From Stentor coeruleus (lineage: Eukaryota > Ciliophora > Heterotrichea > Heterotrichida > Stentoridae), in assembly GCA_001970955.1 (NCBI GenBank), contig MPUH01000018.1, forward strand, positions 100,594 through 164,593: a DNA stretch of 64,000 nucleotides, written 5' to 3'. Shown piece by piece: positions 20,152-29,654 of the stretch. Both the position numbers and the translations under genes were made by a program. Within the stretch, counting starts at the first letter, position 1; the number at the start of each line of letters is the position of its first letter. The notes beneath the pieces are model-generated. The model did no database searches. It was not told the DNA's origin and worked only from the letters and a program-made list of their open reading frames with translations.

Positions 20152-21291
20152 TTAAGAGTTTTGAGATTTATATTGTATAATAATATCTAGAGGCATGAAC
20201 TCAGAAGAATTATTAGCACTAGTCTTGCGGTTTTTAGGTCTAAACCACTTCTCTATGTTTACAGAGCTGCGAACTACAGATTTTTCCTTCTTTTTAATTT
20301 TAGAATTAATACTAGGAAGGTTGAAGCTTATAACTTTTGGTGAAGAATTAGCTTCAAAGTCATTTGATGGCCTTGATGTTGTCATGACAGTGCGGTTTTT
20401 CGATCTTTTGATCTTTTCAGGACTTTTAAAATGTTTACTTACTCGAAGGTTAACCTGATTTAAGTCATCAAATAGGAATAACGGTGCATGATGTGTCCTG
20501 CTTCTTTTTTTTGAATCATTTTTCAAAGCTAAAGTACTTTTCTTATTCATAATCTCCATCAAAAATTTCGGCACCCTTTCAGGCCTTTGTGGAATTACTT
20601 CCAAATCAACTGACTTGTTTCCTTCCTTAATACTTGGAAGTTTTTCAATTTTTTCTTCAGGCTCATTAGTTTTTTCCCCAATTTCCACAATACTCTCCTC
20701 AGATAGTAATGCCATTGATTCAGGTTTTACTTGGACAACCCTGAAACTTTTTTTTGTATTCTTAATATCAAGTAATATTTCTTTATTTTCAACAACAACT
20801 CTATAGTTCAATAAAGCTTTTTTCACATCATCAACTTTTACATGCTCTTTGCAAAAGACTTTAATATAAGCGCATTTAGGGACAAGATAATGATTTGGAC
20901 TTTCTTTGTAAGGAGCTATACATAATTTGAGCCCATAGCCTAATTTTATGTTTTTACGATTTGCATGAGATAAGTTTAAAGACTTGTATCCTAATTCACT
21001 ATACATCCATAATGGTATATAAACTGTGTCTTCTTCTGCGGTAAAACTATGGATAGAGCAATAAATTATATTTTGCATTGGCCTTTCTGGGACTAAAACC
21101 ATCAAAGGAGGTAGAGGTAAGTTATTAATTCTTAACTCAAGCGATACTGATACTGGTAAAACAATTTTATCAGAGTATTCTATGTCTTCGGTATAACTTT
21201 CACTTAAGTTCACAGGAAAAACGTGATGAAAAAGCTTAATAGTTTTGTAATTTCTGCATATGAGTTACTTGGCTTTTTTAATATTTTCCAT
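20152..21291 (-). CDS. UFD1-like protein with divergent C-terminal extension
   Basis: A 374-residue protein after removing a 15-nt intron (21254-21268); exons 21291-21269 and 21253-20152. Without the intron the frame would begin with GTG; splicing supplies ATG 21291 (MENIKKAK). Residues about 15-190 follow the UFD1 double-psi barrel plan: DKIVLPVSVSLELRI, EEDTVYIPLWMYSELGY (family: E.G.CYLP.WMM..L), and the second lobe ending KKSFRVVQVKPESMALL. UFD1 works with NPL4 and the p97/CDC48 ATPase on ubiquitinated clients. The C-terminal half (190-374) is basic, Ser-rich and unlike UFD1, so this is a paralogue rather than certain UFD1. Confidence 0.7.
21254..21268 (-). other. 15-nt intron (UFD1-like gene)
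   Basis: Sense strand GTAACTCATATGCAG, A at position 10. Removal joins MENIKKAK to NYKTIKLF and provides the only upstream ATG. Confidence 0.88.
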
Positions 21292-21375
21292 TTATACAAG
21301 AATTTTAATGTTGTAAAGAGATCTTATCAAAATATATTCACATAATCACTTCAATCTAAATTATTATATAATAAT

Positions 21376-23025
21376 ATGAATAAACAAAACAGTGAGCATT
21401 TCCAAAAACTTAGGAATTTTTGGAAATTATCAAAAGACTTAAAAAAAGACATTGAAAAAAACCCAAATCCATTTGAAAGCCAACTATCTGAAGAACGAAC
21501 TACTAAGCGGATTTCAATCGAACCTAAAATCCAACAAAAATGGAATAGCCCAATGCCAATAAAGCCAGTAGTGCCAATATTTCAATATTGTGCAATATCT
21601 CCACCTACAAATAAAATACAACAAAGACAATCTGTTAATAACAAACCTTCTGAACCGAAAATTCCTCAGAAAAATGAAAATCTTCACCTACAACTAAATC
21701 ATATCGAAAATCCAACCAAAATAAAAGCTTATCGAGTCAAACGTACTGAAAAACTTCGAAAACGTTCAGAAAACATATTTGAGCTTAATTTACTATCAAA
21801 TTGGGGTGACAACACCACAATCGGATTAAGCGAAATCGAACTTTTTGATAATTTTTCTAGCAAAATTCCTTTGCAGCCCTCTTACTTTTTAGTAAAAAAC
21901 TCATCTCAAAACACCCCAATTGATAGTTTAATTAACGGAATCAAACATTCACAAGATGATAAAAACCTTTGGGTATCTTGTTTACCTAATCCAGGACAAT
22001 ATGTTAATATTATAATGAAAATTCCTGTAGACTTTAATGTTTGTGGTATGAAAATATGGAATTATTCTAGGCTTGGATTAGAATCAACTAAATGTGCTAA
22101 AGATGCTGAGGTGATATTAAATAATGAGTTAGTATGGAAAGGGGAATTAAAAAGAGGAGATTGTTCGACTCAGATTATATTGCTGGTTGGGTTTATATTT
22201 GCTGATATGGAGATTAAAATACAAAAAACTCTTAATAGTACAGAACGTTTAGTTAATGCACCACCTGGGAATCCAAAAGAGAATTTCAGAGGGTTAAGGA
22301 AATACAGTAAATCAGAAATGAAACTTAAAACAATAAACCAAGTAAATTCTGAAGCACAACTTCACCTTGAGTCATTAAAAAACTCTAAACCTTTAACAAT
22401 CGAAGATTTAGTCCAAGCTACAATCCCTGAACTACCTAAAGGAAGATTTATGAAAATGAATCTTTTAAGCACATGGGGAGATCAAAATTTTATAGGACTT
22501 TGTGGTATTGAGTTTTGGAATGAACAAGGTAAACCTATAACAATATCATATCCAAGTCTACAAATTACCGCAAGTCTTATAGGATTTCATGAAATACCAG
22601 ATTATAAATATGACCAGAAATCTGTAGAAAAATTAGTTGATGGAGTTTATTGGACTTGTGATGATACTCATACATGGATATCTCCATATAATAAAGGGGG
22701 AAAACATTTTATAACATTAGACTTTTTAAGACCTACACAGTTTTCTATGATTAGAATATGGAATTTCAATAAGTCTAGAATACATTCATATAGAGGGGTT
22801 AAAGATTTAGAGATTTTATTAGATAATCAAACAATCTTTAAAGGTAAAATTACAAAAGCGCAAGGGATGATAAAAGATGCAGGACAACACTGTGAGTATA
22901 TTTTGTTTACAAAATCTACTGAGATATTGGAGATTATAACGAAAAATGATTGGGTTGATAAGTTTGAAGAAGAAAAATTTGAGAGTGACGAAGTTGTCAG
23001 GACAAGAATAATTCAAAATAAATGA
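21376..23025 (+). CDS. KATNIP (KIAA0556)-like ciliary protein
   Basis: A 549-residue protein with two copies of the KATNIP-type DUF4457 domain, around residues 130-280 and 355-520. Each opens with a matching phrase: LNLLSNWGDNTTIGLSEIEL and MNLLSTWGDQNFIGLCGIEF; each continues with a G.. (W)..D..WV/I and an MKIWNYSR / IRIWNFNKS phrase before a strand pair. Animal KATNIP binds microtubules and katanin and acts at the ciliary base. This form is much shorter than human KATNIP (over 1600 residues). The N terminus (1-120) is basic and disordered. Its start is 84 nt from that of the divergent UFD1-like gene. Stop is TGA. Confidence 0.8.
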   Translation: MNKQNSEHFQKLRNFWKLSKDLKKDIEKNPNPFESQLSEERTTKRISIEPKIQQKWNSPMPIKPVVPIFQYCAISPPTNKIQQRQSVNNKPSEPKIPQKNENLHLQLNHIENPTKIKAYRVKRTEKLRKRSENIFELNLLSNWGDNTTIGLSEIELFDNFSSKIPLQPSYFLVKNSSQNTPIDSLINGIKHSQDDKNLWVSCLPNPGQYVNIIMKIPVDFNVCGMKIWNYSRLGLESTKCAKDAEVILNNELVWKGELKRGDCSTQIILLVGFIFADMEIKIQKTLNSTERLVNAPPGNPKENFRGLRKYSKSEMKLKTINQVNSEAQLHLESLKNSKPLTIEDLVQATIPELPKGRFMKMNLLSTWGDQNFIGLCGIEFWNEQGKPITISYPSLQITASLIGFHEIPDYKYDQKSVEKLVDGVYWTCDDTHTWISPYNKGGKHFITLDFLRPTQFSMIRIWNFNKSRIHSYRGVKDLEILLDNQTIFKGKITKAQGMIKDAGQHCEYILFTKSTEILEIITKNDWVDKFEEEKFESDEVVRTRIIQNK

Positions 23026-23052
23026 TGTATAATCTAAATAAGATATAATAAA

Positions 23053-23529
23053 ATGAGAAATAAAATTAGGTCTTTATCTGTGTCAAGCAGTTCACCAAAT
23101 TTTAAATCAAAACAAAAAAACCTTCTAAATCCAATAACCCCTAAGATTTATTTTACCACTAGTGTTGACTTTGAAGCAATCCCTTTACCACCAAAAAGAA
23201 AGATTACTCGTAAAATTTTTAGAAACTCATCATCAAACAACATTGAAACATTAGACAATATGATTCAAGAACTTGGGTTAATCGGGACAAAAGATTTAAG
23301 AAAATATGTGAATATTACTCAAAGAGACTTAGAGAATAAAGTGAATTATCTTAAAGCAATAACAAGATTAAATATCGAAGAACAATCAAAAGTTAAAGAT
23401 CGAAAATGGAAAAACAAGAAATATATTCAAGAAGAAGAAAAAGAAATTAGAATGATTATTAGTAGAGATACAAATAAAGCTAGAAGATATAATGAGGAAA
23501 TTTTGAAGACAAGGAGTATATGGAAATAG
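23053..23529 (+). CDS. Unknown basic protein
   Basis: A 158-residue lysine/arginine-rich protein. Residues 1-20 are Ser-rich, and about 85-150 are a predicted charged coiled coil (DLENKVNYLKAITRLNIEE, KKYIQEEEKEIRMIISRD). No known domain, signal peptide or membrane segment. It starts only 27 nt after the KATNIP-like stop on the same strand; no in-frame 15-nt splice joins the two, so it is kept separate. A cytoskeletal or basal-body role would be a guess based only on the neighbour. Confidence 0.6.
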   Translation: MRNKIRSLSVSSSSPNFKSKQKNLLNPITPKIYFTTSVDFEAIPLPPKRKITRKIFRNSSSNNIETLDNMIQELGLIGTKDLRKYVNITQRDLENKVNYLKAITRLNIEEQSKVKDRKWKNKKYIQEEEKEIRMIISRDTNKARRYNEEILKTRSIWK

Positions 23530-24242
23530 AATTTGATTGTGTTATTGTAAGAGTATAATACTTAGGGTTATAAATATGAATTATAGTGATTTTATTATTA
23601 AGAAAATTATAATAGAAAATGGTTTAGGATTAGTAATTAGGTATTAGATTAATATTAGTTAGGAATTATCGCTTGACTATTGTCCAACCCTTGTTAATTT
23701 TAGGTATTAGATAATGAGAGTTGGAGGATGGAGAAGTGATGTTTTGATAAATGGTTTGTGAGAGGATGGAATAAGTTGTAGGATTTTTTTGAGATTTACT
23801 TGGATTTTGTATTAAATTATAATTATGATTTTAATATGTATGAAAGGTTAGATGCTTTTAAAGTATTGTTAGTTTTTTTTTTAAAGTAGACTTATGTGAA
23901 AATATACTTGCTTTTTAGTATTTTAAGTTTATTCTAATAATTGCGATAATTTTTTTACACTTTATCTAAAAAAGCTTCACCTTAAGTATAAAAATTTAAA
24001 TATCACTATTCAAAAATTCCTAACCAGCAAATTAAATCATAACAAAACTATTTAAAAACCTGAAAATTATAATTTCTTACCCTTCCTAAAAAAGCAAAAT
24101 GCCTTTCACCATCTCCTTTTTTAGCTCATATCAAATCAAAACCCATAAATCCCTACCTCTAAAATCAATCCTAACATCTAATCAATACCATATACAAAAA
24201 CCCCTCTAACAAAGCTTCCTCATCTATTACAAATTAACATCA
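23530..24242. other. Convergent intergenic region with strand-composition switch
   Basis: About 710 nt between the 3' ends of two genes. The left part (3' of the plus gene) is G-rich and C-poor; the right part (3' of the minus HIRA gene) is C-rich and G-poor. No gene seen. Confidence 0.6.
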
Positions 24243-26474
24243 CTAAATCATAAGTTTATTTAATATATCATGACTTTCTAATATTTTGCTAATTTCTTCA
24301 AACAAAACCTTATTCGTATTTTTCAATGATTGTGTGATGTCTATAAGTTTGTATATATCCTGCGCATCAATAAGCATATTAACATATTTCTTCACCGTAT
24401 AACTATATTCTTCTTTATACCCAAGAAACTTAAGTCTTAATAACTGAGTCTCTACTTGTGATATCGAAATCTGCAAATAAGAATCAAGATCAGAAGTAAC
24501 CAAATCACTTGAAAGAGGAGGTGGATTCCACCCATCAGCTTTATAATACTCAAGTCCTGAGTTTTTAATTCTCATCCATAAATTCATATTCTGATCAAAA
24601 ACAAAAAACTCTCCAGTTTTACTTTCGATTTTTGGTACACCTTCTTCACTTATACTTAATGATTTGACTTCAATATCATCAGTTTTACATCTTATAATCT
24701 CTTTACGTTCCTCTAAATTATAAACATAAAGTACATGCTCTTTAGATAATATCCCTAAATAATGTCCTGAACTTTCCATGAATTTACAAGATGTGATTTT
24801 CATCTCAGGTAATGCTTGAATACCTCCAATTGTATAACAATAAAGATATCCTTCTTCAGTATACACAGCAGCAAAATATTGTGACCCTGCTAATATTTGA
24901 ACAGTATGTTGAAGATAATTGATCCATAATTGTTTGTTACCTTTACGTAATCGAATAGCAGAACGTACATGATTCATTTCTAAAATCATAGCTTCTAAAA
25001 CTATATCCCCTGATGTACTTATAAGTTTTGATATATGAAGAAGATTAACTGGGCATATAGATTCACTATAATTATGAGGTTCAGAATTGCAGAGTATTCT
25101 TGAGAGGTTAACTTTAAATGAGAATTTACTAATATCAACAGAAGGTAAACTTGGGGCATTTGGTGAAGACATGATTGTGATATTAGATGTAGAAACTGGG
25201 ATATAAGGCTTATAAGTCTGACTAGGATTTTGGGGTCCTGAAGAAGTGGGTGTGCTTAAAAAAACAGGTTGTATTCTACGTTTACCATTCTGTAAACGGA
25301 TTTCTTTTTGTTCATTCATAGGCTGAGGTTCAAGTTTTTTAGCAACTGGCTTACGTAGAGTATGTTGTATAATTGGTTCAGGAGGTATTTCTGAGTATAA
25401 TTCAAACATAAAACTATGCATTTCTCTTTGACTTGCAACATCCCCAAGTTCATTAGCTAAATAAATCGCAACAACACTTCCATCATTTGAACTCCCTAAG
25501 ACAATTTTCCCATCAGTAGACCAACAAAGATCTGAAACTGCACATGAGAATAAATCTCTTATAGCTATTGGCTTAATATCTTCACTTCGCCATATTGAGA
25601 TTGTTGAATCAAAACCCCCTATAGCAACTGCCCATTGTAAAGTTTTCTCACTTTTATCAGTCTTTTCTACTTTATAAAGTACCGGACTTGCAGCGACAAC
25701 GGATACAGGTTGTAAATGCCCGATAAAGTATTTTTCAGCTTCAAAGTTTTCAGTGTTAAGAACTGAGGCCATGTATTTATAATTGGATTTCTTAGGTCCT
25801 GGGAGGACTAGATTTCTTGCATCTGGGGTAAATGCTAGTCTTTTAAGTACTTGGCTTGCATTATGACTTAGAGCCTGGTCGTAAATTTTTACTTGTTTCC
25901 AGTCTTTTGTGTTCCAGACAATGAGTTTTTTATCCTCACCTAATGAAACTAAATATTTGTCGAAAGGGTCAAAAGCTACTGCACTAACATAGCTTTCATG
26001 ACCTGAAAGGATTTGATAAGGGTAAAACTGCCTTCCTTCAACATTCCATATAATAACTTTATTGTCGATACTCCCTGATGCAAGATATTTACCTGTTTTA
26101 CTCCAATTTAGATCTTTTACATCGCTTAAATGCCCTTGAAGTGTAAAAACACCTCGCCATTCTTCAAGGTTATCTGAAAGTCCGCCTTCTTTCTGCTCCC
26201 ATATGATAATAAGTTTATCATCTGAACCTGAAGCAAAAGTTTGCGTGTTAGGATTCCAGCGGACACAATTCACAGGACCACAATGCTGGCTTAAAGTTGC
26301 AAGTTTAAGTTCTTTTTCTTCAGTATCTATAAGTCCTTTAAAATTCCACACACAAATTGTTGAATCCATAGCCCCTGTTATAAACCTTTCCATCAATGGC
26401 TGGATGTCTATGCTTAATATAGGCATATGGCGTTTGTCTCCATGATATATCCACTCGGGCTTTTCAATCCACAT
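24243..26474 (-). CDS. HIRA: HIRA-like histone chaperone
   Basis: A 743-residue protein. Residues 1-350 are seven WD40 repeats beginning, as in HIRA, with a short PEWIYHG segment and IDIQP...F.TGAMD; the second half has the HIRA C-terminal propeller (GNKQLWINYLQHTVQILAGS, YTEEGYLYCYT). Near residue 400 is NGKRRIQPVFLS, matching the B-domain (GRRRIxPx) that binds ASF1. HIRA deposits histone H3.3 independently of replication. The linker is shorter than in human HIRA (1017 residues). It is divergent from the unknown gene at 26653. Confidence 0.9.
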   Translation of the reverse strand: MWIEKPEWIYHGDKRHMPILSIDIQPLMERFITGAMDSTICVWNFKGLIDTEEKELKLATLSQHCGPVNCVRWNPNTQTFASGSDDKLIIIWEQKEGGLSDNLEEWRGVFTLQGHLSDVKDLNWSKTGKYLASGSIDNKVIIWNVEGRQFYPYQILSGHESYVSAVAFDPFDKYLVSLGEDKKLIVWNTKDWKQVKIYDQALSHNASQVLKRLAFTPDARNLVLPGPKKSNYKYMASVLNTENFEAEKYFIGHLQPVSVVAASPVLYKVEKTDKSEKTLQWAVAIGGFDSTISIWRSEDIKPIAIRDLFSCAVSDLCWSTDGKIVLGSSNDGSVVAIYLANELGDVASQREMHSFMFELYSEIPPEPIIQHTLRKPVAKKLEPQPMNEQKEIRLQNGKRRIQPVFLSTPTSSGPQNPSQTYKPYIPVSTSNITIMSSPNAPSLPSVDISKFSFKVNLSRILCNSEPHNYSESICPVNLLHISKLISTSGDIVLEAMILEMNHVRSAIRLRKGNKQLWINYLQHTVQILAGSQYFAAVYTEEGYLYCYTIGGIQALPEMKITSCKFMESSGHYLGILSKEHVLYVYNLEERKEIIRCKTDDIEVKSLSISEEGVPKIESKTGEFFVFDQNMNLWMRIKNSGLEYYKADGWNPPPLSSDLVTSDLDSYLQISISQVETQLLRLKFLGYKEEYSYTVKKYVNMLIDAQDIYKLIDITQSLKNTNKVLFEEISKILESHDILNKLMI

Positions 26475-26652
26475 TAATTATTTACGTATTTTTTTTTTAG
26501 CTATACATTAGATCCACGATTTAAAAATAAGAACTTATAAAATTTATATACAAAGATTTTGATTTGTATAAGATTTAATATATAAAATACTATCAAAATA
26601 CAAGCGAAATGGATAAAAAGTAAGGTAAAGTTTATGTAAATATTATAAAAGT

Positions 26653-27309
26653 ATGGATTATAGAGATAGTGGTTTAAAAACTTGTTATATTTTAAAAGAA
26701 AAACCCAACTCTGCTTTAAAACACGCAAATAAGCCATTTATAAGACAGGGTAATTTGATACGAATCGGCCCTTTAACGATGCCCCGTAGAAGTTTAGACA
26801 TTCAAAGATTATCAAACACCCCATTCATCCCTAAAGACTATTCAACCAACACAACTTTTTATAACAAAAAACCAAAAAACCAACCTAAAAACAAGCTTTC
26901 ACGCAGTAAAAAAAAAATTATATCCTTATCCCCTGAACTCCATTCCCAAAACAACCCAAAAATCATCAATCTTAGTATAGAAATTGAAGACAAAAACTTC
27001 AGATACGCTTTTCTTAGAAAACTAACTCATGACCGACAAACCTCTTCTCCTATAGCAAATACCCCAGATTTCAAAATAGACTTTTCACATAAAAACCCAA
27101 GCAAAACAGTTATTCATCAATACGCTTTACCTCATGCTTTAATACCAATACGAACCCCATCTCCAGTTTTTAAAATACCAAATATCCTTGATGAAACTAT
27201 TGTCCCACGTCCTCATCCAATAATCCGCAAAGGACTTTCTGGATGGAAATTATCTTTCACAAGCATGTACATGGGTCATGCTAAGAAAAAATTCAATCTT
27301 CTAAAGTAA
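26653..27309 (+). CDS. Unknown basic, proline-rich protein
   Basis: A 218-residue protein rich in Pro, Lys, Arg and Asn, probably disordered over much of its length. No domain, signal peptide or membrane segment recognised. Notable phrases are KPFIRQGNLIRIGPLTMPRRS near the start and the conserved-looking end GLSGWKLSFTSMYMGHAKKKF. TATAAAAGT precedes ATG 26653, the usual start-proximal motif. It is divergent from HIRA with 178 nt between. Function unknown. Confidence 0.6.
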   Translation: MDYRDSGLKTCYILKEKPNSALKHANKPFIRQGNLIRIGPLTMPRRSLDIQRLSNTPFIPKDYSTNTTFYNKKPKNQPKNKLSRSKKKIISLSPELHSQNNPKIINLSIEIEDKNFRYAFLRKLTHDRQTSSPIANTPDFKIDFSHKNPSKTVIHQYALPHALIPIRTPSPVFKIPNILDETIVPRPHPIIRKGLSGWKLSFTSMYMGHAKKKFNLLK

Positions 27310-27813
27310 TTATATATAAAAAAATAATATTTAATATGGAAGAAGAATGGGAACAGATTATAAACTTTTAGATAATTTTCTGGCATTTTGAAAAATGGAT
27401 ATAATTAATGGAATTATTCAAGTTTAAGCGTAGATAGAAATAAACAGCTCTTTGGCTTGCTTGCAGACTACTATGCGAAAGAGACCCAGAAAAATATGCA
27501 GATTCTCTTTAGAATACTGTGCCGCAGTCTTGGACATGCTTATTTTTTTTTTATTGAATTGAAATATTTAGAAAATATTTATAATACTTGTATGTTTCTT
27601 ATTTTTATCATATTATCGACAACTATAAAGGAAGAGAATTCTTTTATCTTTCACAATTATTAAATAAGTATTTTAGTCAAAAAATAAAGTACATTTTGCA
27701 TTGTCATTTGTCCAGAAAAATGTATAATTCTCTAATAAAATCTGAAATTTAATTAGCCAATCCAAATTATGTTTCCATTCTATTATCCTAATCTTTCCAT
27801 TTATATAAATACA
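27310..27813. other. Intergenic region containing a candidate small RNA
   Basis: Between two plus genes. Only the 27447-27552 segment stands out (less AT-rich, structured, ends in T10). The rest is AT-rich, and its final part leads into the RING gene. Confidence 0.5.
27447..27552 (+). ncRNA. Candidate Pol III structured RNA
   Basis: About 95 nt with less AT than its surroundings, ending in a run of ten T (27543-27552) typical of a Pol III terminator. Arms CTCTTTGGC (27448-27456) and GCGAAAGAG (27475-27483) pair except for one mismatch. A second hairpin forms from ATTCT and AGAAT with a CTTT loop, flanked by GCA/TGC. It does not match U1, U2, U4, U5, U6, 5S or tRNA by eye. A two-hairpin layout with a possible H box (AGAAAA) and ACA near the end would fit an H/ACA snoRNA, but this is weak. 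The translated frame here starts with TTG and is not used. Confidence 0.35.
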
Positions 27814-28923
27814 ATGATAATATTTTTTCTATGCTTATACCAAGCCTTTAGCTCAAAAATCCCTATTAGCATCTACGAAAAGTCATTAAAAGCCATAAAC
27901 ATACCTCAATCTAACAAATTTACAATTATCAGTTCTAATTCCAGCTCATGTGATTCATGCTTTTTCTTAGGATCAAGAACAGAAATCCCAAATCTTAGTT
28001 TTAATCAAAATCAAATTATCTGGGAATCTTTTGGAGAATTCTCAAGTATTGAAAGTTTTGCTAATAAAAAACTAGAACTGATTATCCCTCCTCAAACAAC
28101 TACTATTAATATTAAAATCAGTGTTTTTTCTTTTAGTAATCAAATAGGGGCAATTGAACTTATTATAAACTATACAGAATCAGGTTGTCCTATTGAATGT
28201 CAAGAGCATGGAGAATGTTTAAATGATAATCTTGGAATGAAATATTGTCAATGCTATGAAGGATATTTTGGTTATGGTTGTAGTGTATTAGTTAAAGATA
28301 TAAAAATTGGAAAATCGGTAAGTGAAAATGTTAGTGATTTTGGGATAGCATTTTTCAATATCAAATTGGGTGACAATTCTCAGGTTATTAATTATGGTCC
28401 AGTGAATGAGACTTATTTTTTTAATAATGCCAATCCTAAATTTTTACCTTCTTTTTTAGATTGTCAAGATAACTGCGATGAGTCGAAATTTACAAATTGC
28501 ACAACAGATATATGTCACATTGGAATTTTTTGTCCTAATATCAGTATGTGCAGTATTACTGTTTCAAATACTGAAATAACAACTAAGAGCATTTTACTTG
28601 TTGCGATAATAAGTACTTTTACTATTATGCTTGGGCTTGGGATACCTTTTCTTATTTTCTTATGCTGTAGAAGATACCGAGTGGCTCGTAATGAAATTCC
28701 AAAGCAACTCAGTGCTAAGGAGTTTGAAAATTTGTGTCCTGAAACTAATTGGAGTAACGATAATAAATCTGAAACATGCTCAATATGCTTAGAAGATTTT
28801 AATACTTCGCATAAAGTTAGAAAACTGAAATGTAATCATGTTTTTCATACGAAATGTATTGATGAATGGGCCTTATCACACCCTACATGTCCAATATGCA
28901 AAGATGTTATAAAAAGTAGTTAA
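27814..28923 (+). CDS. Membrane RING-H2 ubiquitin ligase with EGF-like ectodomain
   Basis: A 369-residue type I membrane protein. The start at ATG 27814 (MIIFFLCLYQAFSSKIP) gives a proper signal peptide and is preceded by TATATAAATACA; the frame upstream adds 15 residues of lower quality. The lumenal part has an EGF-like module around residues 125-160 (CPIECQEHGECLNDN, YCQCYEGYFGYGCS). One membrane segment lies about 260-287 (ILLVAIISTFTIMLGLGIPF), then CCRR and a C-terminal RING-H2 finger (CSICLEDF, CNHVFHTKCIDEWALSHPTCPIC). This is the layout of PA-TM-RING/RNF13-type E3 ligases of endomembranes. Confidence 0.88.
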   Translation: MIIFFLCLYQAFSSKIPISIYEKSLKAINIPQSNKFTIISSNSSSCDSCFFLGSRTEIPNLSFNQNQIIWESFGEFSSIESFANKKLELIIPPQTTTINIKISVFSFSNQIGAIELIINYTESGCPIECQEHGECLNDNLGMKYCQCYEGYFGYGCSVLVKDIKIGKSVSENVSDFGIAFFNIKLGDNSQVINYGPVNETYFFNNANPKFLPSFLDCQDNCDESKFTNCTTDICHIGIFCPNISMCSITVSNTEITTKSILLVAIISTFTIMLGLGIPFLIFLCCRRYRVARNEIPKQLSAKEFENLCPETNWSNDNKSETCSICLEDFNTSHKVRKLKCNHVFHTKCIDEWALSHPTCPICKDVIKSS

Positions 28924-29654
28924 TTAATGTTTGAGTAGAACTAACTCCATTAAGAAAATGGTTTTTTTAAGTAGAAGATAGAAGAGCTTAAAGTTTAATT
29001 CCTATTATTAAGAATCATGTTTATAAAGAAAGAATTATATACTGATGCTTGATGCGCTTACAATAATTTTGGAGACCTTCAATACTAACATTACACTGTT
29101 GTGCATAAGGAAAATTGGGTGGATCCGCATACTTTAGCATAAAAATCATATTGAAAAGTAATTTGAGCTGTGCAAAATCCAATATTTATGAATTAGTTTT
29201 ATTAATTTTTTTAAATTTTAATTGGGTTATTTGCACTGATATGTGTATAAACTATGATAATACATTTATTTTGTAGTTAAATCTTATTTTCTGTATTTAA
29301 TATTAAAGAGTTAGCCTATCTAGATATTTAATTTTTTTAAAAGGTAAATTTATTAGCCAGCTGATTTTTATCTTTGTTTTTGATGTTTGTGAATGGACAG
29401 TTGCTTATAAAAATATGATTTTCGGGATAAAATATGAGATTATATTACAAAATATGTGCACTGAAATTTTAAAAATGAAAATTTGTAAAAATAACTAGAA
29501 GTTTGATTCTTTAATAATCTATAAACCTTTTATAATGAAAATTCTATTTAAGCATTTGAATTTTAAGTTATCATTAGATTTACATGACTGTTTATAACAT
29601 CACTTTTAAATAGACTATATTTATTATTAAAAATTAGGCCCCCAAATTCTAATA
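28924..29654. other. Intergenic region
   Basis: About 730 nt, AT-rich. Its only notable content is a coding-like fragment at 29021-29185 on the minus strand, listed separately. Confidence 0.45.
29021..29185 (-). pseudogene. Coding-like fragment, possible gene remnant
   Basis: A 54-codon open stretch on the minus strand without an upstream ATG that looks like a start. Its later part, reading MLKYADPPNFPYAQQCNVSI and on to NYCKRIKHQY, has balanced composition and local GC content unlike the surrounding spacer. No 15-nt GT..AG unit upstream connects it to another open frame. It may be the decayed 3' end of a lost gene. I do not recognise the family. Confidence 0.3.

Noticed and set aside
20152-21213. 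UFD1-like gene starting at 21213
   Set aside because: That codon is GTG; splicing at 21254-21268 supplies a true ATG at 21291.
23026-23052. 16-nt GT..AG unit linking the KATNIP-like gene to the next frame
   Set aside because: A TGA stop precedes it in frame, and joining does not give a continuous frame.
27457-27663. 68-codon plus-strand frame over the candidate RNA
   Set aside because: It starts with TTG and the DNA fits a structured RNA with a T10 end better.
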